This document shows, piece after piece, positions 1 through 12,954 of a stretch of 64,000 nucleotides of DNA. This DNA is from Phallusia mammillata (taxonomy: Eukaryota > Chordata > Ascidiacea > Phlebobranchia > Ascidiidae), in assembly GCA_003260075.1 (NCBI GenBank), contig QLIY01000282.1, positions 30,046 through 94,045 on the forward strand, written 5' to 3'. Made by a program: the position numbers and the translations under genes. The notes beneath the pieces were generated by a model. That model was not told where the DNA came from. It searched no databases and worked only from the letters and a program-made list of their open reading frames with translations. The first letter of the stretch is position 1, and every line of letters starts with the position of its first letter.

Positions 1-3000
1 ACGCTCAACTATGAACTTTTTCCAATGTATACATACCCAAACTTTATTTGATATTTGGTTCAGTTATTTAGAGCGACATACATACAGTTATCGACTTATA
101 TTGGGCATACATGATTAATCTAACATCAGCTTTTCTATTCTTTGCAATTGACGCCACTTCTACCTTCTCCTATCGTTTGTATATCATTTGCATTTTGCTG
201 ATGATGCGTTCTTACGTAGACTAAGACTTCCTTGTCAAAAACTGACGTCCAAGAATCGACACGTCACCCTTGCAGTTCTACCTTTACTGACAGGGCGCGT
301 GTGGAGGTGGAATCCTTGCGTGGCCTATTTCAAACTGTATGGGACGCTTCAGTCGTCCCACACCATCAGTTATCAACATATGGCGCCCGCTGTATACATC
401 CCATGGGAATGTAGCCGCATTTTTCATGCTTTTCTCAGCGCCTAGTACTAACAAAGTTATCTATATAACGCGTGAGGCTCTTGCCTAAAATCTCGGATAT
501 TGTATGTTATTCCTACGAGAAAACTAAGGCAAAGACGTCAGCCCGGCGCAGAAATATTAACAGTGCAAACGACGGCTTCAAGATGCCAAGTTCAAAAAGT
601 TTACATTAAACCAAAGCTAAAATGCCATAGCTAATGATCATTTCGTTAAAAAGCAAACTTTAAAGTGGAAAACTTTATTTCATGGTGGGCGAAGATTGTT
701 CAATTTTTCTACCTTGAAAGTACATAAGAAACATGCGTTTTGCAGTTTTAAATTTATTTTTATTTTTTTAAACATTGAAGCTAAAAGAAAAGTGAATACC
801 ACAGTTTTCAAACAACTCATAAACTTAAGTAATTAAGAGTAGTTGGGAATTTCAAACAATTTTGGATTTTGTGGCCATTATGATTGCGAATACGCTGATG
901 GTTTTTCAATGCCAAATAACGCTCGAAAAAACGACTTTCAAATTTGCAAGTTTGGGCCTAATGTGTCAGGCCTTCCAAACAGGTCGGCGATTTTCCGTCG
1001 TGACAATACCGCGTGAAAGGTTTTTGTCGAAACATCGATCGGATCCAAAATTCAGCATCGGCCCGTGTCATTTGTCGTGCACATCAGCTTGCGCAAGATA
1101 ATTTGAGGCTTAAAAATAGAAACGGTTAATGCCACGAACTGCCAGCAAACTCTGTGCACATAAAATTGTTCAAAGCACGGCAGCAGGTTGCAGACAAACT
1201 GGCTGAGTGCCAAAATATCAGCAACTTTACAAATTATGGCATTGTGGGAATAACACACTGCATCAATCCACATTTTTCGATTTTGTAAAAGGAAATCACC
1301 TTAATGTGGTTTAGGCGCAAGTCGCTGGGGGGGGGGGGCATGGCATTGTGGGAATAACACACTGCATCAATCCACATTTTGTAAAAGGAAATCACCTTAA
1401 TGTGGTTTAGGCGCAAGTCGCTGTTTTTGGGATGTTAAGCGCAAGAGTTGCACATAACCCTTTGAGACCTGTAGCTAGCCTCTGAACGTGCTTTTTTGTC
1501 CTTGCTGTTCACCTCAAAGCTCACGAACAACACGAACACTGGCCTTGCAACCTTTAAGAGTCGCCGACAAACTACCGAACCCGCCAGTCGAAGTACTACT
1601 AGTCGATCTGTCGATCATCAAGTATCGTCGCGACGCATTCAAAATTAGCATCAAGCAATTCGCGAATAATTACGTCATTTGCTGAAATGTTCGCCTTTTC
1701 GGACTTGTTTTCTTCCTGTTTTTGTGGCTTGCGAACCCACCACACTCTCTCTACCTGCGTGGGCGCCAGATCTCTCGTCAATGGCAACCAAATTTGACAG
1801 GCAGCGTTTTGAATGGCTGGGCTAAAGTACAGCTATATTTACTTGGTATATTTAGATCTGGAGGCCTTCGTAGTCATTCTATTTGGTCACCATTTGAAAA
1901 TTGTTGAAAACATAATAGAGCATGTTGGTATTTACAAAGTTGTTGTTAGGGAAAACGTGTCGTTATGTTTAAATGGACTAAATCAGCTTTTTCCTTAAAT
2001 CACTTTGGTTTGAGCCCAGTTATTGTGAATTGCCTATGGTAGCCTAATTGTCGTTTGTTCCATTTGACTTGGCAAGTGCAAGCGATAATTTAGGAAATGA
2101 TTACAATAAATTCGATTGCAATATTATTCAAACGACTAGAAAGGGAAATTGTGTTTTGCGACTTCAGTTATGGTTACGTATATGCTCTCGATTGGTCAAG
2201 TTCTATACTGCAACAATAACAGTTAAATATATTTTTTCAATGGCTTTTGGGCCGATGCAGAAATAGCTCACACCTTCAAGTGATCAGCAGAAATCCAAAA
2301 ATACCTGGCAAACAAAGACGAAAATCGATTTCTTATTGTTGTAATGCGGTGCAACCCTATTCGAGGCGACGCGGGGCCCCCAAACCAAGACGGGTTCGAT
2401 ATTTCGACATGGCACAATCTTCTAGAATCAATTAATCAGTCTCGTGGGCAATCGAACTCGGGTTGTTATGGCAACGACGCAAGTCGATGACGTATGTCGT
2501 CGGGTTGTTTGGCCGAGGCTGAAAGGGCGTTCGCAATTTGAACTGCTCAATGCAGTTGCAAGAACGTCACGAGCTCACATTCAACACAGGAGTCTGACCC
2601 AAACAGCAGCAAATCACAATGCTGTTGATAAATCTGTTGGCAGTTCTTGTTCTCGTGCACTGCACGTTAATGTGAGTCAAATTCCATTTTTGGTTCTTGG
2701 TTAAACCTTTTGCCATTATTGCGAGTACACAATGCACGAAAGATGTGAGATATCAATGCACGAACTGTTGCAATGTGGTATACTTGTTTTAAATGTTAAG
2801 TTTGGTATAATAACATGAATAAATATAATAACATGAATAAATGTTAGCCTACATGTTAATTTTATTGACTATGTGTCTATTTTAAGGAGTGTTTACTAAC
2901 AATCGAAAGCAAGTTTATGTTCGGTTTGACTAAAGGGTTCCTTAAAAATAGAAACAGATGCTGGCCGCTTTTTGCCAAATAATTTATTTTCCAGCAACGA

Positions 3001-4126
3001 ATTTCTAGGTAACATCTTTTGGCTTGATGAAATCCTATTAAGGCTATGCATAATTCAATATTGGTTGGACCCGATTTTGAACCGAGGTAAAATTGAGGGA
3101 ATATTTTGACATGATTTTGGGGTAAATAAAACAAAGTATAATTTTGCAAATCCTTCAGATGAAGCTTAGTTTAACTAATTTGGTCCATATTACTATCACA
3201 CGCATACACTCTGGCAACAATTATCCACAAAGGTGCTAACAGCAAACTAATTTTTTTTCAATTGTTTGTGGATTACTGGTAAACTAGACCAAATGGAGTT
3301 AATGACCTCTGGGTTAATGCTAGCCAAACTAGGTATGCTATGAGTCTTTGAGTTGAGTTGAATTGAGTTTTTTCGCTTGGTGAAAGAAAACATAGCGACA
3401 CAATGCCACTAAAACAAATCATCAACGTTATGAAGCGCAAAAAAGTGAAGGGCACAATTGGTAGATAAAGACTGAACGCGCTACAGCTGCACCGTATTAT
3501 AAGGCTTATAATAAAGAACTGTGCATTGTTGTGTTCTCTTCTCTTGGCACAGACGATGAGCAAGTTAACGAAATGGCTCAAAATAAACGCTGGTACAAGC
3601 ATTGTTGGTTGGTTATAACTCGGAACGGGCTTTAAGGGGCGTCCCGCTTCGTGGTGGTGTATTGTCTGTACATCGATAACTGGAATTGACCGTTCATGCG
3701 CTGCCAATAAACTAATTACCAGTTTCCTCGAAGCGCCATAACAAAACACTATGTGTTTTTATCAAGAACTGTGTGAATTTTCAGAATTCGGGTGACGGTC
3801 CAGAGAGTTTACATGGTACACACAATATACCCATGCATACTTTGTTAAAAAGTTTATGTTACATCGGCACAAACTGGATCGCGGCACTACTAAAAACAGA
3901 TTTGTAAAAATATATGTTAACATTTTCTACACCCATGCTAAGGATAAACAATGAAGGGTCCGTCAAACCATCTTGTGTTTATAAATTTATATGCAAAGGC
4001 CTAATGTAAATTGATCCATGCAAGGACATGACGCTCGCTTCCCAATTATGTTACTAGCGTGTTTAAATTTAACACAAAACGCGACACATTAAAGATAATG
4101 CATTCACAGCATTAATTCACACGACA
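1..4126. other. non-coding stretch, no gene recognised
   Basis: I see no exon with a recognisable domain here. The longest open frame is on the minus strand at 3273-3749 (158 codons). It has no family resemblance and no convincing splice context, so I do not call it a gene. The stretch holds one poly-G join near 1.33 kb. Confidence 0.6.
1327..1338. other. poly-G join 1 (12 G) between direct copies
   Basis: Twelve G separate two near-identical copies: left about 1236-1326, right about 1339-1424. The left copy carries a small insertion (tcgattttg) that the right lacks. It looks like two allelic contig ends joined by filler. Confidence 0.75.
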
Positions 4127-4968
4127 TCAGTCAATGTCCTCAAGGGCGTTCTGCGTTTTGCGCATGCCCTCAGCACGCGTGTCCATATCTTCAAGGCGAT
4201 TGTAAAGAGCCCGGGCGTCTTCAAAGCAACCTCTGGCCTTTACAAGCTGACCGACATCTTGGTACAGAAGACCCAAGTTATAGAGCAACTGGGCAAGGGT
4301 GATATGCCTGCAAGACAACAATTGAATACAAGGGTACTTCTTGCAGTATAGTCGTCACTTCACGACGCTTGGCCAACAGATTTAGCTTGTTCTCACAGAA
4401 CGTTTTAGCAATTAATGCAAATGAACGTCGCGTCCAACCAGCCAACTGATGCTTGTTTTGTAGAAAGTAGAACCGGTTTTAGGAAATGTGTGTTAACGAT
4501 GCCTAAAAATATCTCTTTAAACTGCTTTTTTAAACATGTGTGAGCGGAAATATTAATAATTACACCTCAAAATTATAAAATTTCGAAGTCCAAAATCACC
4601 CTTGTTTTTTTGTTGTTTGATTTTGGGAAAAGTTTAAACGCTTGTTATTGTTATAACAGTGGTATAGTTGGTCTGTGTATGCCTACAATTACACCTATCT
4701 TTTGAGTTTTACAATTAGCGTATTTTCAGGAAACTATAAATACCAATTACCTGCAAGATGAACCAAATGCATCTTTCATAACTTCAATTCCTCGTTTTAG
4801 CAGTGCTTCAGCCTGATCAAACTGGCGCAGTTCGTAGTGGCCGATTCCAATGCTATTGAAGCACTCCGCCTGATTTTCAGCTTTGTAAGTTGGGTCGACT
4901 TTTGCGTGGTCGCTCTCCGCCATAAAGCCATCGTGCATTTGAAGAATGTTCGACATCGCTTGTTGGAC
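4127..4968 (-). CDS. TPR-repeat protein, 3' exons only (TPR gene 2)
   Basis: Two minus-strand exons: 4968-4751, with an acceptor after ccaag at 4969, and 4307-4127, ending in TGA. They are joined by a clean GT-AG intron, with the codon split as tgc-ag|g. The translation has TPR-like helical pairs with alternating small and aromatic residues (IGIGHYELRQFDQAEALLKR, LLYNLGLLYQDVGQLVKARG). TPR proteins are scaffolds for protein-protein contacts; no specific partner can be read here. No first exon was found in the 1.1 kb up to the stop of the next TPR gene. A poly-G join at 5245 lies in that interval, so the 5' end may be lost or misassembled. It could be an alternative 3' end of the neighbouring gene, but the exon phases do not match, so I treat it as separate and partial. 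Confidence 0.6.
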
Positions 4969-5244
4969 CTTGGTATAATTACAAATAGGGTTAAGTGTTG
5001 AAAACAGCTTTTTATGTATCTTGACCACAAGCAAGGGAGGCATCCACATTTGCGTTTCATAAACATGTATTTACAAGCTGATCTGCTAACTTCCTGGACA
5101 TGAACGGAAATTGGATCACCGCTTCAGCACATATTTTACATGTTATACCACGCAAGGTAAAACTACGGCCATATTTGTTTCAAGTGATGGAAGGAAATAT
5201 TAAATTGTGCGTTTGAAAGCGTTTTTTAGTTAGGTATTGTCCAT

Positions 5245-5254
5245 GGGGGGGGGG
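5245..5254. other. poly-G join 2 (10 G)
   Basis: Ten G separate copies at about 5088-5244 and 5255-5412. The copies differ by a few substitutions. It lies between TPR gene 2 and TPR gene 1. Confidence 0.75.
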
Positions 5255-6119
5255 AAACTTCCTGGACATGAACGGAAATTGGATCACCGCTTCAGCACCT
5301 AATTTACATGTTATACCACACAAGGTAAAACTATGGCCATATTTGTTGTAAGTGATGGAAGGAGATATTAAATTGTGCGTTTGAAAGCGTTTTTTAGTTA
5401 GGTATTGTCCATTTGTGATAACATATTGCTGGGACCAAAAAGGCAACATACTTTTTTCATTGTTTACTTTTCATTGGAGAAAACTTGCAGACTTATGTCC
5501 AAACCGTATGCTTGGCTTCAAATGGGGGGAAATTTGCGTGTTTGGTGGTGAAATCAAAAATAGACGTTCTTAATCTTTTCTCGTTTAAAATTTACCCTGT
5601 TTTCTTACTTTACGCATGAAATAAATAAATTAATAAATTTAGCATTTATGGGTTAGTTTAACCCTGAATGGAAACCTGTAAGTCAGAAGAAAGCGTTTAC
5701 TAAAATACTCGAGTGCTTATCATTTGTAGTTCCACCTAAATCCATCCGAAAATCAAAACAATAATACCCTTAAGGTCCAGCTTTTCCCGAAATAGCATTT
5801 TTGATTAAAATTAGAATTAGTGTATTCTGTGGAAATCGATCTGCATTAGGACAACGAGACTAATTAACTTATCAGAAACTGATGGGAAAGAACGCGATCA
5901 CGACAAACCGTTGGTCGATAGCGGGATGAAAATGAAGGCACGTTGATTAAATTACTTCTTGGAATGCGTTAGCCCTTTCTTTGAAGTGGTGTCATTTAAA
6001 ATTACTTTAATCGAAAAAAATACTGATGCTTATGGAGTTAAATAAACCAGAAAATCAAACGTGTCTTGATATATATATACATATACTTTTTTAGAAAAAG
6101 GCACATGTAAAGTTCCGGT

Positions 6120-9100
6120 TTAAATCCTACAATCAGTTACCGGTGTTGGAAGTTCCCCTTCGGAATTCGCTCCTCCCAACATCTTTATGAGCTCACGGAG
6201 CACATGACGAGCCTTGATGACGCACTCGCGCATGCGCAGTACACGCTGTTTGTCGTCGGAGAGCTTGCTGTATGCCTCCTGTGACTCTTTGTAGCGGTTG
6301 ATTGCTGCACTGAACCTGCCGCTTGATTCAAACGCAACTCCCATAATATTGAGGCAGATGCCATGGCATTGACTCTGGAAGCTTGTGTCAAGTCCGCTTT
6401 GGATCACAATGTCCGAAAACCTGTTTGGAATATAGAAAAAAACGCTTTGTACTTTTCAATGTGTTTTTTTTGAATTTTAGGTTTTTTTGCATGGTTGTGA
6501 TTAGAAAGTTACCTCTTTTGTGTTGATGTCGTTTTTAGTGGATGTTTTTTTTAAAGGAAGTCAAAATGTATTGGAGTTTAACGCCAGTTGTTGTAAAAGG
6601 GGGAAAATGAATTTTAGGTTGCTGACAATTTTTCTTAAGCTTTAAGTCACATTCAGGGTATTAGGGTTAGGTAAGTGTAAAAAAATACTTTTGTGCAATC
6701 TAAACTACAACTTCCCGGGACATCTATATTATGCGTTTTTTATTCACAACTGTAAAAGGGAACAGTGAGCAAGATTTCCTAACCTGTCGTACATACGCAG
6801 CATCGTCTGCAGTGACTGCTTAGTTTCAGCTGAGCCTCCCTCCACCCTATTAATCTTACTCAGTGACTGGATAACATCGCCAGTGCCTCCAATGCACAGA
6901 ATCATCCCTTCGATGCCGTCTCTTCTGTCTTCAATGGCTGAATACAAATCATTGGACATCTCGTAAAATCGCATTGCGTCTTCGTAATTCTTGTTCTTTA
7001 AACTTTCTCCAGCCTTGGCTTTGGCGTTTCTCGCCGTAGCCAGTAGATTGGTTTGTTGTTTATCGGTTTTAATGGTGCGGTCTTGGACTGGTCGGGACAC
7101 CATATTGCGGATGGCTTGCTGGTAGTGGAACCCAGCACCGTCTATACGACCGAGGTTGAACATGGAGCCGGCGATAAGCTCATGCATGTAACAGTTGGTC
7201 TTCTCAAGTTGTTGTTCAAGCATTGGCAAGGCTTCGGCGTACTGGCCCATTCTGTACAACTGCACGGCTTTGTCTGCATAAAAGAGCAATGTTTAAAGCA
7301 TTGTTTTGCACAATATATAGTCACCATTAGGTTCACTTTAATGTCGCAAAAACAAGCTCACAGTCATTAAAAAGCCACAAAATGCAGGAAAGTACACTGC
7401 ATTGTTTAAAGAGAGATACATTTTTTCCATGTCCAAAACGCGGGCAAGTATATAGCACCTATAGCTGTTTACTTGACGCAAATTACCACACTAAACATAT
7501 CATAAAATTGATTAAAAAGGCGTATTTAGCGGTTAGAACATAGCTTAAGAAAAATTGTCAGTCGTTCAATACTGGCTTACCGAGTGAATCGGTGGGCCCC
7601 TCTAAGTGGATCATGGCAATCTTAATGTGGAAATGACATTCCAGCTCATATACACACAACTTGTGGCGACTGAGACCTGATCGTTCACCAACAATCATCA
7701 AATCGGCGAGTCGCTTTTCCAAATCCGCTCTGTATTCACCAGGAATGATGCCAGTTGCTAAGAAAGTAGAAATATTACTATGAGTAAAAGTCACAGGTAA
7801 ATTTGGTTTATAAGCCCAAAGCCGAAAATTTATTTGAAGTTATAGTTAGACGTGAAAAATTATCGAATAAACCAATTTGATCGACAGGCCACCAAAGAGT
7901 GTGGATATATGAAAGTCAAGTAAACATGTTAACTGAGTGTGGGGGGGGGGTGTAGAAAAGGGCGACTTTTAAAGTATTAAGTTACACAACAAGCAGTCAT
8001 CATTCAGGCTATGTTAATACTGCAGTAATCAAGCTTACAGTCATTAAAATTCACAAAAAAATACACCATCATGGTTTAAATTCATTTTTTCATGTCAAAA
8101 ACGCGAGCAAGCATATAGCACCTAGCTGTTGACTTGGTGCGAAAGATAACACTAAACACATTCGAGAGTTAATCAGTTAAGATGGAAACAAAAAAACTGG
8201 GATTAGCCCTGGAGCGTCTATGCATGCCTTCAATAGTCCTGGCGTACCAATAATCAAGTACTTAGTATTCGTGACGTCAAAGGGTTTAAATGAAAGGGAA
8301 CCGTTAATACAAAATCATCAGTTAAGGTTTTGTTTAAATACTGACTTACCGAGTGAATCAGTGGGTCCCTCTAAGTGGATCATGGCAATCTTGATGTGGA
8401 AATGACATTCCAGTTGGGGGGGGGGAATTAGGGCCGAAAGTATAGCCCCCATTCAAAAACGACCCGAAAAAAAAACAATCAAACTACATATGTTGCATGT
8501 TTGTGAAATGCAACCCTGCATGATGTATCCACCTATTATAACTTCGCTTCCATAACCAAGATGGAATGTTTGAAACATAGTTGCTTGAAAAATCCGTACT
8601 ATTATTATTCAACGACCGTGCAGATAAAATTAAAAATCGGTCATTTACTTTCCGTCAAGCGAATCGATTTACCCGACAACATTTCCTTTAATCGCATTTT
8701 ATATTCTTATTGTGTTAGGTTGCCCACGAAAATGCATACGTTTGTGCCGTGTAAATAAAATTGCATTTAAAAGGAGAAATGTGTTTTTTGAGTATGGCAA
8801 CGGTTTATTTTGATTTTTGCCATAACTTTACAACAGATTTGTTTACCTATGATACTAAATACAAAACGTATATATATAACGTTCAAACTTCTTGAAATTA
8901 ACAACAATATATGTATGTAAAAAATGTTTGATAAAAAGATGTAGTAAATACACCATATTGCACTAATTCCAAATGTCGTTGTTTCAACAGTAGCGTATTT
9001 CACAACATCATGTAGGGTTAGGGCTTTAGTTTAAAAAACGGCCTTGATTTGGCTCTGACTTTGCACTCGGCTTTCAACTTTGGGTCCAGTTCGGTCTTTG

Positions 9101-10177
9101 TTTAGAGAAATCGTGTTCTGACTGGGTTTCGGGGTTGTACTTTCGGGTTCGGGCCTTCGATTTCGACCCGGTTTACAACTCTGCACTAAGGTCTGTCCAG
9201 TAGGGGGGGGGGATGGCAACGGTTTAGTTTGATTTTTGCCTCAACTTTCTAATCAGAAACAGCTTTATTTACCTAACATACTAAACGTAAAACGTATAGA
9301 CATGTGTATGCAAAAAAAGAAAGTTGTAGGGCCAAAAAAAGAAAGCTAAAAATATGTAGGGCCTTTAGTAAATACACCATATTCATTCCAACAGTTGTTG
9401 TTTCAACAGTAGCGTAGCTTTCACTGCAATAGGGTTTGGGCTTAAGTTTTAAAAAACGGCCTTGATTTGGCCTTGACTTTGCACTCGGCTTTCAACTTTG
9501 GGTCCAATTTGGTCTTTGTTTAGAGAAATCGTTTTCTGACTGGGTTTCGGGGTTGTACTTTCGGGTTCGGGCCTTTGATTTTGGCCCGGTTTACAACTCT
9601 GCACTAAGGTCTGTCCAGTAGTTTTGCTTTTGTTTAAACTACTTTTGAAGTGTGGGGTTATTTTTAAGATACGCACTAAAGAACAAAAACACATTTTTTT
9701 CTTATTCGCCTTACACGAAACATATTTCACATCGAAAATGTTTGGGTGCGATACAAGAAGAAAAACACCCGCTTGGGACCAACTGGTTTTGATATCGATT
9801 TTGGCGTCAGTTTTCTCCTCAACAACCGATTTTTGGATCCTATTGGTCAATACGATTTACCAATTGCCATGTAAGTCACAGAGTTCTGTATCAAATGTTA
9901 GGAGAAAGGATTTAAGTCACTCGGTATCGTGATATTCCCTACCGTGTCTCTCATCGGGGGGGGGGGGGCTTTGGATCCTATTGGTCAATACGCTTTACCA
10001 ATTGCCATGTAAGTCACAGAATTCTGTATCAAATGTTAGGAGAAAGGTTTTAAGTCACTCGGTATCGTGATATTCCCTACCGTGTCTCTCATCGGGTCGC
10101 ATCGCGCTCACACGTTCTCGAATCTTGGTGCATCGGCTGATGATGTCATCCCGGATCTGACGTACGATATTGTCCAT
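6120..10177 (-). CDS. TPR-repeat protein, four exons (TPR gene 1)
   Basis: Minus-strand exons 10177-10081, 7757-7581, 7273-6784 and 6420-6120 join in frame (phases 1, 1, 2) to 354 residues. Every junction shows gt donors and ag acceptors. The start is the ATG at 10177 (MDNIVRQIRDDI); an extra upstream exon is possible, because the frame stays open to an ag at about 10207. Exons 2-4 are helical TPR-type repeats, for example YRMGQYAEALPMLEQQLEK near residue 97, KNKNYEDAMRFYEMSNDLY near 170 and ESSGRFSAAINRYKESQEAY in exon 4. The fold predicts a cytoplasmic scaffold; substrate and pathway are unknown. I considered rapsyn and rejected it because there is no RING finger. Copies of exon 1's donor region (join 6) and of part of exon 2 (joins 3 and 4) occur nearby and look like assembly duplicates. 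Confidence 0.75.
7941..7950. other. poly-G join 3 (10 G), left edge of an inserted contig
   Basis: Ten G mark the left edge of segment 7951-8415, which ends at another ten-G run. The segment partly repeats 7352-7644 and sits in the first intron of TPR gene 1. Confidence 0.75.
8029..8413 (-). other. second copy of TPR gene 1 exon 2 (3' part) and downstream intron
   Basis: About 8341-8413 matches the minus-strand exon coding for ECHFHIKIAMIHLEGPTDSL plus its donor (cf. 7581-7644). The flanking intron matches 7352-7580. An insertion at about 8190-8330 is absent from the other copy. The copy stops abruptly at a ten-G run and has no matching acceptor side, so it cannot act as a complete exon as assembled. 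A second-haplotype contig placed in tandem is the simplest reading; a true partial exon duplication is the alternative. Confidence 0.6.
8416..8425. other. poly-G join 4 (10 G), right edge of inserted contig
   Basis: Ten G cut the copied exon in mid-codon right after cattccagtt. The other copy of the exon continues past this point at 7645. Confidence 0.75.
9203..9212. other. poly-G join 5 (10 G)
   Basis: Ten G separate the longest duplicate pair seen: about 8792-9202 and 9213-9623, roughly 410 bp each. They differ by substitutions and small indels and lie in intron 1 of TPR gene 1. Confidence 0.75.
9956..9968. other. poly-G join 6 (13 G)
   Basis: The left copy (about 9832-9958) ends tcatcggg, so the run is three genomic G plus ten. 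The right copy is about 9969-10097. The pair includes the end and splice donor of TPR gene 1 exon 1, so that donor appears twice. Confidence 0.75.
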
Positions 10178-11185
10178 GCTGAATTGCAGGTTGCTTCCGG
10201 CTGCTAGACACGTAACAAATCGATACGGGGTGTGTTGTTATGTTTCGATTGCAATTCGCAAAAGACTTATTTTTATCCGTTGACGTGATATGTTGCACGT
10301 TTCAGTATTGCGGAAATCAATTGAAACTTATCCATACATTTAACCTAGGAATACAGTAAAGGTTTCTGAACAGATTTTGAAATTTAAAAAACACATAACG
10401 TTTCGACTAATCTTACATTTTTTACGAATATTTTGGCTTGTCTGTATCTTGTTGGAAATATTATGATTGGGGAAAAGTTATTTGGACAAAAAACATAGTT
10501 ATATTCTCCACTCTACATCACACCCCAAAACAATTTCACCTTACATAAATTTGACCTACTGTATAAGTCTGTGCAGACAAAGCATTGACATGTAGCCTAA
10601 GTCAAATGTAGACATGTAAGTTTTTTGTACAACAATGGCAAAGGGGATTTTTAGGGTCAACTCATGGGTTGTACTATCATGTAAGTTAATCACCTAGTGG
10701 TTATTAATCGGAATGACGGTTGGTAGCAACTACTTCCATATTCGGACAAAATTTGTTTCGCAACACGTCATTTCGACACAAAGTCTCAACCACGTCAACC
10801 AGCATCTACGCGTCGCTTGGGGTAAATGACGTCACGTGTATTGCGACAACTTTTTTTGTATACGTCAAATTGTTTCACCAAGTCTTATGATCACCTTAGA
10901 CTTTCTTATTACAACAAAAGGACTTTAGGTTCAAAGTAATGACAGATTTTTTTGTGGGCCTCTGTTAAGAACTTCGTCAACCTTCTTGTGTTAAGTACCC
11001 CAAAATTCGCATTTTAGGCTAGTTCTGCGTGTTAAATGGCCTAAATTATTTAAATGTATCTTAACCCGAGGTCTTATGTGGTTGAGTATCTTCTGATTTG
11101 TACCGATCCGGTTTTTAATTCGATTTTTAGCTTGTTTACCGTAATACTGTAACAATGAAAGGACCGCACATGGTTTGTGTGAAAA

Positions 11186-11196
11186 GGGGGGGGGGG
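11186..11196. other. poly-G join 7 (11 G)
   Basis: Copies at about 11064-11186 and 11197-11318 meet here. The left copy ends gaaaag, leaving ten filler G. Confidence 0.75.
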
Positions 11197-11439
11197 CCCC
11201 GAGGTCTTATGTGGTTGAGTAACTCTGATTTGTACCGATCCGGTTTTTAATTCTATTTTTGGCTTGTTTGCCGTAATACTGTAACAATGAAAGGACCGCA
11301 CATGGTTTGTGTGAAAAGACAGAGAAAAATTGGCAGGCTACTGCAAATGGCCACAAAAACTGTTTTACGTATGGTGATAGGCTAATATGATTTTCAATGA
11401 AATACCTTGTGGTCATATACCGAATATTAGGTTACGTTT

Positions 11440-11449
11440 GGGGGGGGGG
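11440..11449. other. poly-G join 8 (10 G), no own duplicate found
   Basis: Ten G follow gttacgttt. No copied flank was found across this run, but the segment to its right (11450-11691) is bounded by join 9, so it reads as a short contig between two gaps. Confidence 0.65.
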
Positions 11450-11691
11450 TTTTTTGTAGGTTTGGACCTGGTACCTACGGGATGAGCCCCTATTTAATGC
11501 CCGCTTAAAAACATTTTAGGCCAAGTGTTTCTCGCATAAACAAAGAAACGGAAAAGTGGGGTATAAGGTAAAAAAAGTTCTACCTTACATCATCAAATGT
11601 TTTTTTATAGATAATCTGGTTTTGACCCTGCTTACCGTCCATTTCTGCTGGTTTGGTGTTTGGGCGGGTTCCAGTTTTTCTTTGTTCTGTC

Positions 11692-11702
11692 GGGGGGGGG
11701 GG
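11692..11702. other. poly-G join 9 (11 G)
   Basis: Copies at about 11450-11691 and 11703-11937 (around 240 bp) differ by substitutions and small indels. Confidence 0.75.
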
Positions 11703-12204
11703 ATTTTTGTAGGTTTGGACCTGGTACCTACGGGATGAGCCCCTATTCAATGCCCGCTTAAAAACATTTTAGGCCTAGTGTTTCTCGCATAAACAAAGAA
11801 ACGGAAAAGTGGGCTATAAGGTAAAAAAGTTAAAGTTCTACCTTACATCATTAAATGGTTCTGGTTTTGACCCTGCTTACCGTCCATTGCTGCTGGTTTG
11901 GTGTTTGGGCGGGTTCCAGTTTTTCTTTGTTCTGTCGATGAGTTTTGTCCTATGTTTGCAGATTCTCCGTTAGCTTTTACAGCTGGGCTAGAGCCAGGAT
12001 TGACAGTAAAGACTCTTGCTAGTCTCATTGCTGCGTTACTAGTGGCACTTTCCATGATCGGACAAGTTGGTAACTGGTTTCTGTAGGAGACTCCAAAACA
12101 AACTATCTGTTTCGCGAACTCCCAAATACACTATGGCTGAATTCTGTCAGAACAACTATTTGACTTGCGTTACAGTAAAGTACAGTAACTTTAATTTTGT
12201 CGCA

Positions 12205-12214
12205 GGGGGGGGGG
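12205..12214. other. poly-G join 10 (10 G)
   Basis: Copies at about 12085-12204 and 12216-12335. The first ends gtcgca directly at the run. Confidence 0.75.
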
Positions 12215-12644
12215 AAAGGAGACTCTAAAACAAACTATCTGTTTCGCAAACTCCCAAATACACTATGGCTGAATTCTGTCAGAACAAATATTTGACTTGC
12301 GTTACAGTAAAGTACAGTAACTTTAATTTTGTCGCAACAATTTTTGTAATATATGGTTTTTCGCAGCATCTGGATAAACCAAATGATACTCTAGGTCTAA
12401 AACACCAATGGTTTTGAGTTCTGCAAAATACTTTTTTAACCAGTGATGTAGCTGTCTTCTGTTTTAGGGCTCATGTGACCTCTAAAGTCTACCCAATGTC
12501 GCAACTGAAACAACGTTATATTAACTGCGTTGGACAAAACATTCTCAGGGTCAATATTATCACCTGGTAACCACCCTAAGAAGTTAAGTTCTAATTAAAG
12601 TCTTCAGTTGAACATTAGCTTTCGGGTGTGAAGTTGCCATGGGT

Positions 12645-12654
12645 GGGGGGGGGG
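12645..12654. other. poly-G join 11 (10 G)
   Basis: Copies at about 12514-12644 and 12655-12785, about 130 bp each with a few mismatches. Confidence 0.75.
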
Positions 12655-12943
12655 TGTTATATTAACTGCGTTGGACAAAACATTCTCAGAGGCAATATTA
12701 TCACCTGGTAACCATCCTAAGAAGTTAAGTTCTAATCAAAGTCTTCAGTTGAACATTAGCTTTCGGGTGTGAAGTTGCCATGGGTAAATCAATCAATTAT
12801 AAAATCGTAAACCTGTGAGAATTTCATTAATTGAATATTTTGTTGTTGTCGGAAATCGTTTTGTCTTTCAGGATCAATAATGCGCAACGAACCAGGCATA
12901 ACAATCTGAAGGCTTGCTGAATACTAGCGCTTCTTTGTAAACA

Positions 12944-12954
12944 GGGGGGGGGGG
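12944..12954. other. poly-G join 12 (11 G)
   Basis: Copies at about 12804-12944 and 12955-13096. The left ends aacag, so one G is genomic and ten are filler. Confidence 0.75.

Noticed and set aside
3273-3749. 158-codon minus-strand open frame
   Set aside because: No domain, splice partners or coding-like composition; its first part is also low in typical coding bias.
4127-10177. Rapsyn identity for the TPR genes
   Set aside because: No RING finger or myristoylation-type N-terminus, and repeat sequences do not match rapsyn.
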